Positions 43,821-54,511 of a stretch of DNA of 64,000 bases are shown piece after piece. The notes beneath the pieces were generated by a model. It saw only the letters and a program-made list of their open reading frames with translations. It made no database searches and was not told the origin of the DNA. Numbering within the stretch: position 1 is the stretch's first letter; every line of letters starts with the position of its first letter. The DNA is from Alcaligenaceae bacterium. GTDB taxonomy: Bacteria > Pseudomonadota > Gammaproteobacteria > Burkholderiales > Burkholderiaceae_B. The translations under genes and the position numbers were made by a program. Where the stretch lies: positions 62,001-126,000 of the forward strand of contig JACCER010000011.1 of NCBI GenBank assembly GCA_013416445.1, written 5' to 3'.

Positions 43821-45029
43821 TCAGGACTGCGATTTGAATCCGCGAGCGGTTAGAAACCAGGCAAAAGCCAGTGCGGCAGACACCAGGAAAACTGCTGGCG
43901 CGCGTTCGTACGACGCCAGCAAACCGCCTATGGCCCCACCGGCAAATATGCCCAGCGATTGAGCTGTATTGTAGAAGCCCAGCGCCAGCCCCTTGAGTTC
44001 GGGCGGCGCCACGCGTGAAACCAGCGATGGTTGCAAGGCTTCCAGGATATTGAAGGCGATGAAAAACCCAACCAATGTCGCGACCAGTGCAAAAAAGCTA
44101 TGGCTGGCCAAGGGCATCAGGGCCAGCACCACCACCAGGCCGGCAACAGCCACTTCCATGGCGACCTTATGCGCATGCCGAGTTTCAGTATAGAAAATTG
44201 CCGGCACCATCAATACAAACGATAGCAAAATAACCGGTAAATACACTTCCCACAAGCTGGCTGAATCATAACCGCCCAAGCTGGCCAGCAGGCCTGGCGC
44301 CACGATAAATATCGCCATCAAAATAAAATGCAGGCAAAAAACACCAAAATTCAGGCGCAGCAAATCGGCGTGCCCAAGCACATCGCGCGGGCGAGCCTGC
44401 ACTATTGGCATTCTGGCCAAGGGCACTGCTGGCACCACAAAAGCGGCTATCAACAGGCACACGAAACCCAGCAAACTGATAGCCCAGAACAGGCCCGACA
44501 AGCCGAATTCGCCCACCAGCATAGGCGACAGCACCAGCGACACGGCAAACGAAATGCCAATCGAACCACCCACCATGGCCATGGCGCGCGTGCGCACTTC
44601 AGGGCGCGTGGCGTCAGCCACCCAGGCTGTAATAGCCGCCGAAATGGCGCCCAAGCCCTGGATGATACGGCCTGCAATAATCCAGTCGACATCCTTGGCC
44701 AGAGCGCATACCACACCCCCTGCAATAAACAGCAACATGCCAAACACAATGACCGGGCGGCGCCCATAGCGGTCTGAGGCCATGCCTAAGGGAATTTGCA
44801 TGAATGCCTGCGTCAGCCCATAAGCGCCCAGGGCCAGCCCGACTTTGGCCGCGTTGTTGCCGCCTGGTATGGCTTGTGCGGCCACTGCAAAGATAGGGGT
44901 CAGCAAAAACAAGCCCAGCATGCGCGACGCAAAAAGCAGGGCCAGCGTTATGCTGGCGCGCCGCTCGGTGGGCGTCAGTTTCAGCTTTGCTCTGGAGGAT
45001 CTGCCGGAATGGTGACTATGGCTGCTCAT
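43821..45029 (-). CDS. MFS transporter
   Basis: Major facilitator protein of 402 residues with 12 helices. Loop 2-3 motif A is GMASDRYGRRPVI, and the start is cytoplasmic and basic (SSRAKLKLTPTERRAS). It is of the drug/proton antiporter type. The ATG at 45029 is divergent from uvrA with 130 bases between. The position ssb-MFS-uvrA is conserved in related bacteria. Substrate unknown. Confidence 0.92.
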   Translation of the reverse strand: MSSHSHHSGRSSRAKLKLTPTERRASITLALLFASRMLGLFLLTPIFAVAAQAIPGGNNAAKVGLALGAYGLTQAFMQIPLGMASDRYGRRPVIVFGMLLFIAGGVVCALAKDVDWIIAGRIIQGLGAISAAITAWVADATRPEVRTRAMAMVGGSIGISFAVSLVLSPMLVGEFGLSGLFWAISLLGFVCLLIAAFVVPAVPLARMPIVQARPRDVLGHADLLRLNFGVFCLHFILMAIFIVAPGLLASLGGYDSASLWEVYLPVILLSFVLMVPAIFYTETRHAHKVAMEVAVAGLVVVLALMPLASHSFFALVATLVGFFIAFNILEALQPSLVSRVAPPELKGLALGFYNTAQSLGIFAGGAIGGLLASYERAPAVFLVSAALAFAWFLTARGFKSQS

Positions 45030-45159
45030 GAAAAACTCAATAAATTAAAAGCTGCGGCGAACTCGGTATCAAAATGACTCAAACTCGCCACCCGGCGCAC
45101 GTAATGGCGCTGCGCGCTATAGTAGCAAGTTGGCCTTTGAAAGACTTTAGCGGAATTTG

Positions 45160-48006
45160 ATGGAAGCAATTCGCATCCGGGGCGCCCGTACGCATAACCT
45201 GAAAAACATTTCTGTAGACTTGCCGCGCCATAAATTGGTCGTGGTAACGGGTCTGTCCGGGTCGGGCAAGTCTTCATTGGCATTCGATACCTTGTATGCA
45301 GAGGGTCAGCGCCGCTACGTGGAAAGCCTCTCGGCTTACGCCCGGCAATTCTTGCAATTAATGGACAAACCCGATGTCGACCTGATTGAAGGCCTGTCGC
45401 CGGCAATATCCATAGAACAAAAATCGGCGGGGCATAATCCACGCTCCACCGTAGGTACGATCACTGAAATCCATGACTACCTGCGGCTATTGTACGCGCG
45501 GGTCGGCACACCCTATTGTCCGGAACACGGCCTACCGCTGGAAGCGCAAAACGTCAGTCAGATGGTGGACAAGGTCTTGAGCTGGGCGCCTGATACTCGT
45601 CTGGCGATACTGGCGCCCCTGGCCCGCTCACGCAAAGGCAGCTTCGAAGAAGAATGCGCCAGCCTGCAGGCGCAAGGCTTTGTTCGGCTGCGCGTTAACG
45701 GCGAAATGCTTAGCATTGACCAGCTAGCGCCGCTTAAAAAGACTGAAAAACACGATTTCGACGTGGTGCTCGACCGCCTGCGCGTCAAGCCCGAAAGCCA
45801 GCAACGCCTGGCTGAAAGCTTTGAAACCGCGTTAAGCCTGGCCGAAGGTCGCGCCATCGCCTTGAATATGGACACGGGTGAAGAACATGCGTTCTCCAGC
45901 CGCTATGCCTGCCCGGTCTGCCAGCACAGCCTGACCGAACTCGAGCCACGCCTGTTCAGCTTCAACAACCCGGTCGGCGCCTGCCCAGACTGCGACGGCC
46001 TGGGCAATGTCGACTTCTTCGACCCCAAGCGGGTGGTGGCGTTTCCCGAGCTCAGCCTGGCCAGCGGCGCCATCAACGGCTGGGATCGCCGCAACGCCTT
46101 CACCCACACGCTGCTAAGCAGCCTGGCCGCGCATTATGAGTTCGATATTGAAACCCCCTTCGAAGACTTGTCGCCCGAAATTCGCCAACGTGTACTGTTT
46201 GGCTCGGGTGACGAAGAAATTTCGTTTTTGTACCTGAATGAAAAAGGGCGCACCACCGTCAAAAAACATCCTTTCGAAGGCATTGTCCCCAACCTGGAAA
46301 GGCGCTGGCGCGAAACCGATTCCAGCGCGGTGCGCGAAGAACTGGGCAAGTATCGGCACACCAAAATCTGCCCGGCATGCGAGGGTTCGCGCCTGCGCAC
46401 AGAAGCGCGCCACGTACTGATAGGCAATGAAATTGGCACCGCTGAACGCCGCGGCCGAGCCATCTTCGAGGTCGAGGCCTTGTCGCTGTCAGCCTGCCTG
46501 ACCTGGTTTCAAGAGCTGGAGCTGACTGGAGCCAAAAAAGAAATTGCCGAACGCATCGTGCGCGAAATCGAAGCCCGTCTGCAATTCCTTAATAATGTCG
46601 GCTTGAACTACCTGTCGCTGGATCGCAGCGCCGACACCATTTCCGGCGGCGAAGCACAGCGCATACGCTTGGCAAGCCAGATAGGCTCTGGCCTGACCGG
46701 CGTCATGTACGTGCTTGATGAGCCCTCCATCGGCTTGCATCAGCGCGACAACGACCGCCTGATACTCACCCTGAAGCACCTGCGCGATCTGGGCAACAGC
46801 GTTATTGTGGTCGAACACGACGAAGACATGATCCGCTCTGCCGATTTCGTGCTCGACATGGGGCCAGGCGCGGGCGAACATGGCGGGCAAATCGTGGCGC
46901 AAGGCACGCCGCAAGAACTGGCCGCCAATCAGCAATCGCTCACCGGCCAGTATCTAAGCGGCACGCGCCGCATCGCCATCCCCAAGAGGCGGCCTGTCAC
47001 AGCCGACCAGCCCTGGCTGGAAATCAAGGGCTGTCGCGGCAATAACCTGAAATCCGTCAATCTGGCCATCCCTGCCGGGCGGCTGGTTTGCATCAGCGGC
47101 GTATCCGGCTCCGGGAAATCCACGCTGATCAACGATACGCTGGCCACCGCCGTCGCCCAGAAGCTGCATCGCGCACAAACCGAGCCCGCCCCTTACGACA
47201 GCCTTGAAGGCCTGTCGCATTTCGACAAAATCATCAACGTCGACCAAAGCCCGATAGGCCGCACGCCACGCAGCAATCCCGCCACCTATACCGGCATGTT
47301 CACGCCCATACGCGAGCTGTTCGCCGGCGTGCCGGAATCACGCACACGCGGCTATGATCCGGGCCGGTTTTCCTTCAACGTCAAAGGCGGGCGCTGCGAA
47401 GCCTGCCAGGGCGATGGCGTGGTCAAGGTGGAAATGCATTTTCTGCCCGATATGTACGTGCCCTGCGATGTTTGCCTAAGCAAGCGCTACAACCGCGAAA
47501 CCCTGGAAATCCGCTATCGCGGGCGCAGTATCAGCGAAGTGCTGGATCTGACAGTCGAACAGGCACTGGGTTATTTCGAAGCGGTGCCCACGGTATCACG
47601 CAAGCTGCACACTCTGATGGACGTAGGGCTGTCGTATCTGCGCCTGGGCCAAAGCGCCACCACCCTATCGGGCGGCGAAGCCCAGCGGGTAAAGCTGTCG
47701 CTGGAGTTATCCAAGCGCAGCACTGGGCGCACCTTGTATATTCTCGACGAGCCCACCACAGGGCTGCATTTCCAAGACATTGCGCTATTGCTTGAAGTAT
47801 TGCGCAAGCTGGTCGACGGCGGCAATACGGTGGTGATCATCGAGCATAATCTCGACGTAATCAAAACCGCAGATTGGGTCATAGATATGGGGCCGGAGGG
47901 TGGCAACGGCGGCGGCCAGATCGTGGTTCAGGGTACGCCTGAAGATGTCGCAGCGAATCCGGCAAGCCATACCGGCGGGTATTTGAAAGCGTTGCTGGAA
48001 GCGTGA
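45160..48006 (+). CDS. uvrA: excinuclease ABC subunit A
   Basis: DNA-damage sensor of nucleotide excision repair, 948 residues. It has two ABC ATPase modules: Walker [14 protein letters not shown] near residue 31 and [13 protein letters not shown] near 645, with signatures [12 protein letters not shown] and [12 protein letters not shown]. Two zinc modules are present: CPVC...CPDC about 250, and [14 protein letters not shown]...CDVC about 745. It works with UvrB and UvrC encoded elsewhere. ATG 45160 is used; the ORF extends only to a TTG at 45157. Confidence 0.98.
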   Translation: MEAIRIRGARTHNLKNISVDLPRHKLVVVTGLSGSGKSSLAFDTLYAEGQRRYVESLSAYARQFLQLMDKPDVDLIEGLSPAISIEQKSAGHNPRSTVGTITEIHDYLRLLYARVGTPYCPEHGLPLEAQNVSQMVDKVLSWAPDTRLAILAPLARSRKGSFEEECASLQAQGFVRLRVNGEMLSIDQLAPLKKTEKHDFDVVLDRLRVKPESQQRLAESFETALSLAEGRAIALNMDTGEEHAFSSRYACPVCQHSLTELEPRLFSFNNPVGACPDCDGLGNVDFFDPKRVVAFPELSLASGAINGWDRRNAFTHTLLSSLAAHYEFDIETPFEDLSPEIRQRVLFGSGDEEISFLYLNEKGRTTVKKHPFEGIVPNLERRWRETDSSAVREELGKYRHTKICPACEGSRLRTEARHVLIGNEIGTAERRGRAIFEVEALSLSACLTWFQELELTGAKKEIAERIVREIEARLQFLNNVGLNYLSLDRSADTISGGEAQRIRLASQIGSGLTGVMYVLDEPSIGLHQRDNDRLILTLKHLRDLGNSVIVVEHDEDMIRSADFVLDMGPGAGEHGGQIVAQGTPQELAANQQSLTGQYLSGTRRIAIPKRRPVTADQPWLEIKGCRGNNLKSVNLAIPAGRLVCISGVSGSGKSTLINDTLATAVAQKLHRAQTEPAPYDSLEGLSHFDKIINVDQSPIGRTPRSNPATYTGMFTPIRELFAGVPESRTRGYDPGRFSFNVKGGRCEACQGDGVVKVEMHFLPDMYVPCDVCLSKRYNRETLEIRYRGRSISEVLDLTVEQALGYFEAVPTVSRKLHTLMDVGLSYLRLGQSATTLSGGEAQRVKLSLELSKRSTGRTLYILDEPTTGLHFQDIALLLEVLRKLVDGGNTVVIIEHNLDVIKTADWVIDMGPEGGNGGGQIVVQGTPEDVAANPASHTGGYLKALLEA

Positions 48007-48241
48007 TGGAGGTGTGTCGGCGTACTGGCCCCTACACATCATCTTTCCGATGACCATGTCTATTCTATTGACGCGCTAATCCGACGCCAACAACCGTCAT
48101 ATACACCAGCCCGATGACCAAGCGGCCAGGCTGGCTGGCCGCGCGGGGCGAGCGTGTTAGCTTTTTCTTCTCACCCTAGACGGTAGCAAACATGCCAAGC
48201 AAACAACCCGTCCCGGCTGCGCTTCGATACTCACTGATGCA
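48007..48241. other. intergenic region after uvrA, left part
   Basis: No convincing gene. It holds a REP half-copy (GCGCTAATCCGAC, 48073-48085). The rest up to the large inverted repeat is low in features. Short frames here are too short and mostly rely on the repeats. Confidence 0.5.
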
Positions 48242-48405
48242 GCCGTTGTCGTGCTGCCGGGGGGATACGCGACGTTCGGGGCCCGCCAGCAAGCCGGAAG
48301 TGAAGGGAGCGCGCAGGCGCGGACGAACGAGGCTTTGCTGGTCCGGCGCGCAGGGCGCCGGATAGGGTCACGCGGAGCGTATCCCCCCGGCAGCACGACA
48401 ACGGC
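48242..48405. repeat. large inverted-repeat element, perfect 29-bp ends
   Basis: The left arm 48242-48270 (beginning GCCGTTGTCGTGCTGCC) and right arm 48377-48405 are perfect reverse complements over 29 bases. They enclose about 106 bases of GC-rich sequence that folds further (GGCGCGCAGGGCGCC near 48350). No transposase is encoded and no target duplication is evident. Total length of 164 bases suits a MITE-like or palindromic non-coding element. It lies between convergent uvrA and dgt. Confidence 0.85.
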
Positions 48406-48456
48406 GTCTTAAGAACCCGAAACACGATAATGCCTGTATTCTTATCTGCGATAAGC

Positions 48457-48490
48457 GTCGGATTACGCTCGCTGTGTCCGCTAATCCGAC
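48457..48490. repeat. REP-like palindrome next to dgt
   Basis: GTCGGATTACGCTCG pairs with the end CGCTAATCCGAC around a short GTGTC centre. It ends 7 bases before the dgt stop codon on the minus strand. Confidence 0.65.
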
Positions 48491-48496
48491 CACCAG

Positions 48497-49633
48497 TTAC
48501 AACCCCGCTTCCATCAAGAACAACTGCTTATGCTCCCGTATCGCATAGCGGTCAGTCATGCCCGCGATGTAGTCGGCAATTGCCCTAGCCTGCAACAGCG
48601 GATCGTCCCTCCGGTACTCGGCAGTCAACAAACGCGGATCCTCCAGGAACGCCGTAAACAATTCCCGCACTATCGTGCGCGCCTTGGTGGTCATGCGCAT
48701 GACCCGATAATGCCGATACAGGTTTTCCATCAGAAAACTTTTCAGTTCATTGGCCTGGCGCCGCATCGACGCCGAAAACGCCGCCAGCGCCGGCGCCGCG
48801 CGCACCGCATCAGCGCTGTCCGGCCCAGCTGCCTGGATATTCGCCAATGTCGTTCCGGTAAGATCCACCACCAGTGTGTTGATCATGGCCCGAATGATCT
48901 CGGCCACCAGACGACGCCTTTCTATATCGGGATAACGGCTCTTCACCTGTTCATGATGCCTGGCGAAAATCTCCAGCGACAACAACTGATCGATAGTAAT
49001 CAGCCCCGAACGCAAGCCATCATCGATATCGTGATTGTTATAAGCAATTTCATCGGCCAGATTGGCAATTTGCGCCTCTAGCGAGGGCTGGGTACGCGCC
49101 AGGAAGCGTTCGCCTACATCGCCCAGCAAACGCGCATGCTTGATCGAACAATGCTTGAGTATGCCTTCCCGGGTTTCAAAACACAGATTCAAGCCATTGA
49201 AGGCCGCGTAGCGCTCTTCCAGTTCATCGACTACCCGCAGGCTTTGCAGATTATGCTCGAAACCGCCCGCCTCGGGCGCCAGTCTGCGCATGCAGGCATT
49301 CAGTTCATCTTGCCCCGCATGGCCAAAAGGCGTGTGGCCCAAGTCGTGTGCCAAGGAAATGGCCTCGGTCAGGTCTTCGTGCAGGCCAAGATTACGGGCC
49401 AGCGTACGGGCAATTTGCGCCACTTCAATGCTATGTGTCAGGCGTGTACGAAAAAGATCGCCTTCGTGGTTGATAAATACCTGGGTTTTATATTCCAGCA
49501 AGCGAAACGCATTGCAGTGAATAATGCGGTCGCGATCACGCTGGAACTGGCTGCGCCCCGTTGGCGGCTCTTCGGCGTAGCGGCGGCCCCGGGTTAGCTC
49601 GGGGTGGCAGGCATAAGGCGCTAGTATCGTCAT
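48497..49633 (-). CDS. dgt: deoxyguanosinetriphosphate triphosphohydrolase-like protein
   Basis: HD-domain dNTP triphosphohydrolase of 378 residues. The metal motif is [30 protein letters not shown] (HD pair with an extra GH), and further down [15 protein letters not shown]. Such enzymes cut dNTPs to nucleoside and triphosphate and lower dNTP pools. The short form without the E. coli insert is type 2 Dgt, common in betaproteobacteria. It lies 9 bases after aroB in the aroK-aroB-dgt operon. Confidence 0.94.
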   Translation of the reverse strand: MTILAPYACHPELTRGRRYAEEPPTGRSQFQRDRDRIIHCNAFRLLEYKTQVFINHEGDLFRTRLTHSIEVAQIARTLARNLGLHEDLTEAISLAHDLGHTPFGHAGQDELNACMRRLAPEAGGFEHNLQSLRVVDELEERYAAFNGLNLCFETREGILKHCSIKHARLLGDVGERFLARTQPSLEAQIANLADEIAYNNHDIDDGLRSGLITIDQLLSLEIFARHHEQVKSRYPDIERRRLVAEIIRAMINTLVVDLTGTTLANIQAAGPDSADAVRAAPALAAFSASMRRQANELKSFLMENLYRHYRVMRMTTKARTIVRELFTAFLEDPRLLTAEYRRDDPLLQARAIADYIAGMTDRYAIREHKQLFLMEAGL

Positions 49634-49642
49634 GGTTAGCTT

Positions 49643-50728
49643 TTAAACCCGTGCAACCGCAGATTTTTCCAGTACAGACCGCAGCGCTTCAGGATCGGCA
49701 GCCACAAAACGCGCCTGCCCAATTTCAGGCAGCAACACAAAACGCAACTGGCCGCCTTCGGTTTTTTTGTCGACCTGCATCAGTTCCAGCCAACGTTCCA
49801 CGGCCATGCCAGGCGGCTGTATGGGGCAGCCTATGGCTTGCACCAAGGCCCGGACACGTTCCACACTGGCCGGCGACAGGCCCAGCGCCAACGCGGAAAG
49901 CTCGGCCGCCTGCACCATGCCGCAACCAACCGCCTCGCCATGCAGCCATTCGCCATAGCCCAAGCCGGCCTCGATGGCATGCCCGAAAGTGTGGCCAAAG
50001 TTAAGAATGGCACGCAAGCCGGATTCGCGTTCGTCTTGTGACACCACATAAGCCTTGAGTTCGCAGGAACGCTGAATGGCATAAGTAATGGCCTGGGGAT
50101 CAAGCGCGCGCAAGGCGGCCACATTTTGTTCGCACCAGACGAAGAAATCGGCGTCTATGATCAGGCCATACTTGATGACCTCGGCCAGCCCGGCCGAAAT
50201 TTCACGTGCGGGCAGCGTGGCCAGGACGTCGGTGTCGATTTCAACCGCAACTGGCTGGTAAAAAGCGCCAACCATGTTCTTTCCCAGCGGGTGGTTGATG
50301 CCGGTTTTACCACCCACCGAGGAATCGACCTGAGCCAGCAACGTAGTGGGAACCTGCACAAAACGTATGCCACGCATATAGCAAGAGGCAGCGAAACCAC
50401 CCATATCGCCAATGACCCCGCCCCCCAAAGCAACCAATACCGCTTTGCGATCCAGGCGATTTTGTAACAAATCGTCGAATATCAGATTCAGCGTTTGCCA
50501 GTTTTTATGCGCTTCGCCATCGGGCAATTCAATATGCACAACGCGCTTGCCGGTGGATTTCAGGGCAGCCAGGGCGCGCTGCCCGTAGTGTGCCGCCACA
50601 GTGGGGTTGCTGACCAGGGCAATGGCCGTGGCGTCGGCCGGCAGGCTTTGCGCCAGGAGATCCAGCCGCCCCGCTGCGATATGTATGGGATAAGAACCAC
50701 CGGGCGTATCAACCTGCACCGTACTCAT
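49643..50728 (-). CDS. aroB: 3-dehydroquinate synthase
   Basis: Shikimate-pathway enzyme of 361 residues that converts DAHP to 3-dehydroquinate with NAD and zinc. The NAD loop is [15 protein letters not shown]. The zinc/substrate region contains [10 protein letters not shown], with [22 protein letters not shown] later supplying two His ligands. Its ATG overlaps the aroK TGA (ATGA at 50725-50728), so the two consecutive pathway genes are coupled. Confidence 0.97.
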   Translation of the reverse strand: MSTVQVDTPGGSYPIHIAAGRLDLLAQSLPADATAIALVSNPTVAAHYGQRALAALKSTGKRVVHIELPDGEAHKNWQTLNLIFDDLLQNRLDRKAVLVALGGGVIGDMGGFAASCYMRGIRFVQVPTTLLAQVDSSVGGKTGINHPLGKNMVGAFYQPVAVEIDTDVLATLPAREISAGLAEVIKYGLIIDADFFVWCEQNVAALRALDPQAITYAIQRSCELKAYVVSQDERESGLRAILNFGHTFGHAIEAGLGYGEWLHGEAVGCGMVQAAELSALALGLSPASVERVRALVQAIGCPIQPPGMAVERWLELMQVDKKTEGGQLRFVLLPEIGQARFVAADPEALRSVLEKSAVARV

Positions 50729-51336
50729 GGATTAACCTCGTATTGTTGAAGCAATGGAATCAGCGACCGCACTACCTGCGCCACCGGCATGGCGCCGGTA
50801 TCAAAGGTAAGCCCGGCGACTTCTTCGTATAGCGGTTCGCGCTCTTCAAGCAGAGAACGCAAACGCGCTTTGGGGTCGGCTGTTTGCAGCAAAGGCCGAT
50901 TGCGATCACGCGCAACACGGCGGAAGAGCTCGTCGGCGCTGGCGCGCAGATAAACCACCACGCCGCGTTTTTTCAAATAGTTACGGTTTTCTGGGGCAAG
51001 TATGGCGCCGCCGCCTGTGGCCAGTACAATGCCAGGTCTGCGAGAACATTCTTCAAGTGCTGTAGTCTCACGTTTTCGGAAGCCCTCTTCGCCTTCAATG
51101 TCGAAAATTAACGACACCCTGACGCCGCAGCGTGCTTCCAGTTCGTGATCCAGGTCGACGAACTCGCGGTTAAGAATACGCGCCAGGCTACGGCCTATGG
51201 TTGTTTTTCCCGCCCCCATCATTCCTACCAAAAACAATGGCTGGTCATAGGGCAAGGGCGCCACGACAGGGTCTTCCGGCAGCCCTGTATCGTTAAGGTC
51301 CAAATTTGCGCCGTCTATAGGTAAAGAGTCATTCAT
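50725..51336 (-). CDS. aroK: shikimate kinase
   Basis: Kinase of 203 residues phosphorylating shikimate. A 30-residue leader is followed by Walker [15 protein letters not shown] (about 39-50), the shikimate site [30 protein letters not shown], and the lid Arg in RDRNRPLLQ. Start ATG 51336 (MNDSLPIDG) is chosen. The upstream extension to 51603 runs over the mrcA promoter and is rejected, although the ribosome-binding site at 51336 is weak. First gene of aroK-aroB-dgt. Confidence 0.95.
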   Translation of the reverse strand: MNDSLPIDGANLDLNDTGLPEDPVVAPLPYDQPLFLVGMMGAGKTTIGRSLARILNREFVDLDHELEARCGVRVSLIFDIEGEEGFRKRETTALEECSRRPGIVLATGGGAILAPENRNYLKKRGVVVYLRASADELFRRVARDRNRPLLQTADPKARLRSLLEEREPLYEEVAGLTFDTGAMPVAQVVRSLIPLLQQYEVNP

Positions 51337-51451
51337 TTGTGTATTATCCCACTTGCAATACGACCATACGCCGCTACACTGCATTCTTCGGTTACATAAA
51401 CCTGATGCGTAAATCATAGTCTGACCACAGTTAGACTTAAAATCGCCATTA

Positions 51452-53884
51452 ATGAGTTCTTCTACCAATTCCCCAAATAAGCATGCCGGCGTGTCCCATT
51501 CCTGGGTTGGCCGCTTTTTCCTTAAGTCAGCTATTTTTGTAGCTGGGCTTGGGCTATGCGGCATACTGCTCGGTTCACTGGCGCTTGCGCTAGCCTGGCC
51601 CAATTTACCCGATTTGGGCGCGATGATCGACTACCGCCCCAGGGTTCCACTACGCATTTATACGGCCGACAAGGTGCTTATTGGCGAGTTCGGCGAAGAA
51701 CGCCGCAATGTGCTGCGTTTCAACGAAATTCCAGATGTCATGAAATCGGCAATTTTATCAGCCGAAGACGATCGCTTTTATCAGCATGGCGGCATCGACT
51801 GGACGGGGGTGGCGCGAGCCGCCCTGGCCAACCTCACGCACATGTCTAAAACACAAGGCGCCAGCACCATCACCATGCAGGTGGCGCGCAACTTTTACTT
51901 ATCATCTGAAAAGACTTACACCCGCAAATTCTACGAATTGCTGCTCACTTTCAAGATCGAAGCCACGCTCACCAAAGACCAGATCCTCGATCTTTACATG
52001 AATCAAATTTACCTGGGCCATCGCGCCTATGGGTTTGCCGCTGCCTCGCGCACCTATTTCGGCAAGCCGCTGGGCGAAATCACCCCGGCCGAAGCCGCCA
52101 TGCTTGCGGGCATCCCCAAGGCGCCTTCGCGCTTTAATCCCATAGTCAACTTTGAACGGGCCAAATCCCGCCAGGGCTATGTGCTGAACCGCATGAAAAA
52201 CCTGGGCTACCTGACCGAAGACGAATACCAAAAAGCCAGCCACCAGGAAATCGTCATCAAATCAGCTCCCGGCACGCCCGCCGGCGGCTACGCCATCCAC
52301 GGTGAATACGTAGCCGAACTGGCCCGTCAGTTGTTGTACGGTGTATACCAAGACAACATCTATTCACGCGGCTTCAACATTTACACCACGGTCAACTCCA
52401 AAGACCAGGAAAAGGCCTACGAATCCGTACGCAGCGGCATACTCGACTACACCCGCCGCTCCATCTACCCTGGTCCCGAAACCACCCTGGACCTACCGGC
52501 CAACATTGAAAAAGACCCTGCGCAACTTGACGCCATTCTTGACGAACTGCAAGACAAATTCCCCGACAGCGGCGATGTCCTGACCGGTATCGTCCTCGAC
52601 GCCAACCCCACAAAAATCACGGTGGCCCGCACCTCCAAGGAAATCATCGATATCACCGACAAGCGTGCATTGCGCGTAGTGGCACGGGGCTTGGCCAAGA
52701 ATGCCAAAGACAAAGTCCGCATCCAGCGCGGCTCAGTGGTCTACCTGCACAAAAACGGCGACTACTGGGAAGTCATCAATATGCCCAGCGTACAGGCGGC
52801 CTTCGTTGCCCTGCGCCCCCAAGACGGCGCCATCCAATCCCTGGTGGGCGGTTTTGATTTCGCAGGTGGCAACTTCAACCGGGTGACCCAAGCCTGGCGC
52901 CAGCCCGGCTCCGCCTTCAAGCCTTTCATCTATGCATCGTCACTAGAACGTGGCCTGACACCGGCAACGCAAATCTCCGACGAACCCTTCACCTTGACTG
53001 CAGCACAAACCGGCTCCAAGGCCTGGGCGCCAAAAAACTACGGGCGCACCTACGAGCCCATGCTCACCATGCGCCAGGGCCTATACAAATCCAAAAACAT
53101 GGTGTCCATACGCATCATGCAGGCCGTCGGCCCCAAATACGTGCAAGACTACATTACGCGCTTTGGCTTTGACCGCGAACGCCAACCCGCCGTCCTGCCG
53201 CTGGCCCTGGGCGCCGGCAGCGTCACCCCCTTGCAACTGGCGGGCGCGTACTCTGTGTTCGCCAATGGCGGCTATCGTGTGCCGCCCTATCTTATCGACC
53301 ATGTCACCGACAGCACCGGCAAAGTCATCATGCAGGCCAAGCCTGTTATTGCGGGCGACGCAGCAGCACGCGCAATTGATCCGCGCACGGTATATGTCAT
53401 GAACGACATGATGCGCGGCGTCGCTACATCCGGTACCGGCGCACGGGTGCATCGCGAACTCAAACGCACCGACATCGGCGGCAAAACCGGCACCACCAAC
53501 GACTCGCACGACGCCTGGTTTGCCGGCTTTACCCCCAACCTGGTGGGCGTAGTCTGGATGGGCTACGATCAACCGCGCTCGCTGGGTTCCAGCGAAACCG
53601 GCGGCGGCGCCTCGCTGCCGATCTGGCTGGACTACATGCGCTACGCCCTTAAGGGCGTGCCTGAAACCCCGCCCGGCCCCATGCCTGCCGGCCTCAGCAA
53701 AATTGAAGGCGACTTTTATTTCTCGGAATTCCCGCCAGGGCAAGCTGTGGCCCGGGTAGGCCTGCCATCGCCCTCAGATGCACCGATCGATGGCAACGGC
53801 CCTGATGGCATCGGCAACCTGCTGGACCAATTGGCGGGCAACAACCCACAACGCCGCGAACCAGCGCCCCTTGTGCCTTTTTAA
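51452..53884 (+). CDS. mrcA: penicillin-binding protein 1A (bifunctional transglycosylase/transpeptidase)
   Basis: Cell-wall synthase of 810 residues. One N-terminal signal anchor is at about 28-50. The glycosyltransferase domain has catalytic Glu in SAEDDRFYQHGGID (about 109) and GASTITMQVARNF. The transpeptidase has Ser in GSAFKPFIYAS (about 487), SKNM for SxN, and GGKTGTT for KTG. A Pro-rich tail follows. Divergent from aroK, as in many proteobacteria. It ends overlapping convergent cyaY by 4 bases. Confidence 0.96.
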   Translation: MSSSTNSPNKHAGVSHSWVGRFFLKSAIFVAGLGLCGILLGSLALALAWPNLPDLGAMIDYRPRVPLRIYTADKVLIGEFGEERRNVLRFNEIPDVMKSAILSAEDDRFYQHGGIDWTGVARAALANLTHMSKTQGASTITMQVARNFYLSSEKTYTRKFYELLLTFKIEATLTKDQILDLYMNQIYLGHRAYGFAAASRTYFGKPLGEITPAEAAMLAGIPKAPSRFNPIVNFERAKSRQGYVLNRMKNLGYLTEDEYQKASHQEIVIKSAPGTPAGGYAIHGEYVAELARQLLYGVYQDNIYSRGFNIYTTVNSKDQEKAYESVRSGILDYTRRSIYPGPETTLDLPANIEKDPAQLDAILDELQDKFPDSGDVLTGIVLDANPTKITVARTSKEIIDITDKRALRVVARGLAKNAKDKVRIQRGSVVYLHKNGDYWEVINMPSVQAAFVALRPQDGAIQSLVGGFDFAGGNFNRVTQAWRQPGSAFKPFIYASSLERGLTPATQISDEPFTLTAAQTGSKAWAPKNYGRTYEPMLTMRQGLYKSKNMVSIRIMQAVGPKYVQDYITRFGFDRERQPAVLPLALGAGSVTPLQLAGAYSVFANGGYRVPPYLIDHVTDSTGKVIMQAKPVIAGDAAARAIDPRTVYVMNDMMRGVATSGTGARVHRELKRTDIGGKTGTTNDSHDAWFAGFTPNLVGVVWMGYDQPRSLGSSETGGGASLPIWLDYMRYALKGVPETPPGPMPAGLSKIEGDFYFSEFPPGQAVARVGLPSPSDAPIDGNGPDGIGNLLDQLAGNNPQRREPAPLVPF

Positions 53885-54210
53885 ACCATGACCCGAATCG
53901 CCTGGCCAGTTGCTTCGGAAAAAATTTGCGACAGCGCCTCAGACAATTCAGGGCCACCTCGCGTATTATTCCAGCTGCGGTCGTCAAAACGATAATGAAA
54001 ATTGCCGCTGGGGGCCACCACCCGCATTTCCTGCGAGGGTGTCTGGCTATTGACAACAACGCTGATGGCGTCGTTGAAAACCAGCGTCAGCACGTTGACG
54101 CTGCGGCTAGCCTCGATATCCAGACCATAAATCGACACCCAATCGTCTGACTGGCTTTCGAGACTGTCCAATATGGCCTGGCTACGCGCAAGAAATTCGG
54201 TTTCGTTCAT
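53881..54210 (-). CDS. cyaY: iron-sulfur assembly protein CyaY (frataxin)
   Basis: Bacterial frataxin of 109 residues, which binds iron and tunes the IscS-IscU machinery. The first helix is MNETEFLARSQAILDSLE. Family strands include VNVLTLVFNDAISVVVNSQTP and the loop FHYRFDDRSWNNTRGG. The acidic ridge is milder than in E. coli CyaY. It overlaps the mrcA 3' end by 4 bases (convergent) and is divergent from lptM with 32 bases between. Confidence 0.94.
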   Translation of the reverse strand: MNETEFLARSQAILDSLESQSDDWVSIYGLDIEASRSVNVLTLVFNDAISVVVNSQTPSQEMRVVAPSGNFHYRFDDRSWNNTRGGPELSEALSQIFSEATGQAIRVMV

Positions 54211-54242
54211 AATCGCCCCTTACCCGCAATTGGAGATTTACC

Positions 54243-54461
54243 ATGCAAGCGCCTCGCAACCCCGCACCTGCCCATACAGTTTGCCGCATTGTAGCCAGCT
54301 TCGCCTTGCTTTCAATGTTGCTCGCTTGCGGTTACAAAGGCCCCTTGTACCTGCCACCACCGCCGGCGCCCGACGCGTCCCTGACCACTCCCCCCGCGCC
54401 AGCCAGCCTGCCTGCGCCGGCAGCCACACCCGTCGCACCCAACGCCGTACCCGCTAAATAG
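54243..54461 (+). CDS. lptM: LptM-like small lipoprotein
   Basis: Outer-membrane lipoprotein precursor of 72 residues. The signal peptide ends in lipobox LLAC (Cys29), followed by GYKGPLYLPPPP. This GxKGPLY motif defines LptM (YifL), which assists LptD disulfide maturation in the LPS translocon. The rest is Pro/Ala-rich. It stands 50 bases before lysA and is probably co-transcribed with it, as in other proteobacteria. Confidence 0.9.
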   Translation: MQAPRNPAPAHTVCRIVASFALLSMLLACGYKGPLYLPPPPAPDASLTTPPAPASLPAPAATPVAPNAVPAK

Positions 54462-54511
54462 CAGTCCTGCGAGCCACGCCCTTTAACTGATTCACTACCT
54501 TACCGCACACC

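Noticed and set aside
48157-48425. short minus-strand frames between uvrA and dgt
   Set aside because: They are translations of the 29-bp inverted-repeat element and change with its two arms; no ribosome-binding site.
50725-51603. 89-residue N-terminal extension of shikimate kinase
   Set aside because: It would overlap the start of mrcA on the other strand and resembles no shikimate kinase.
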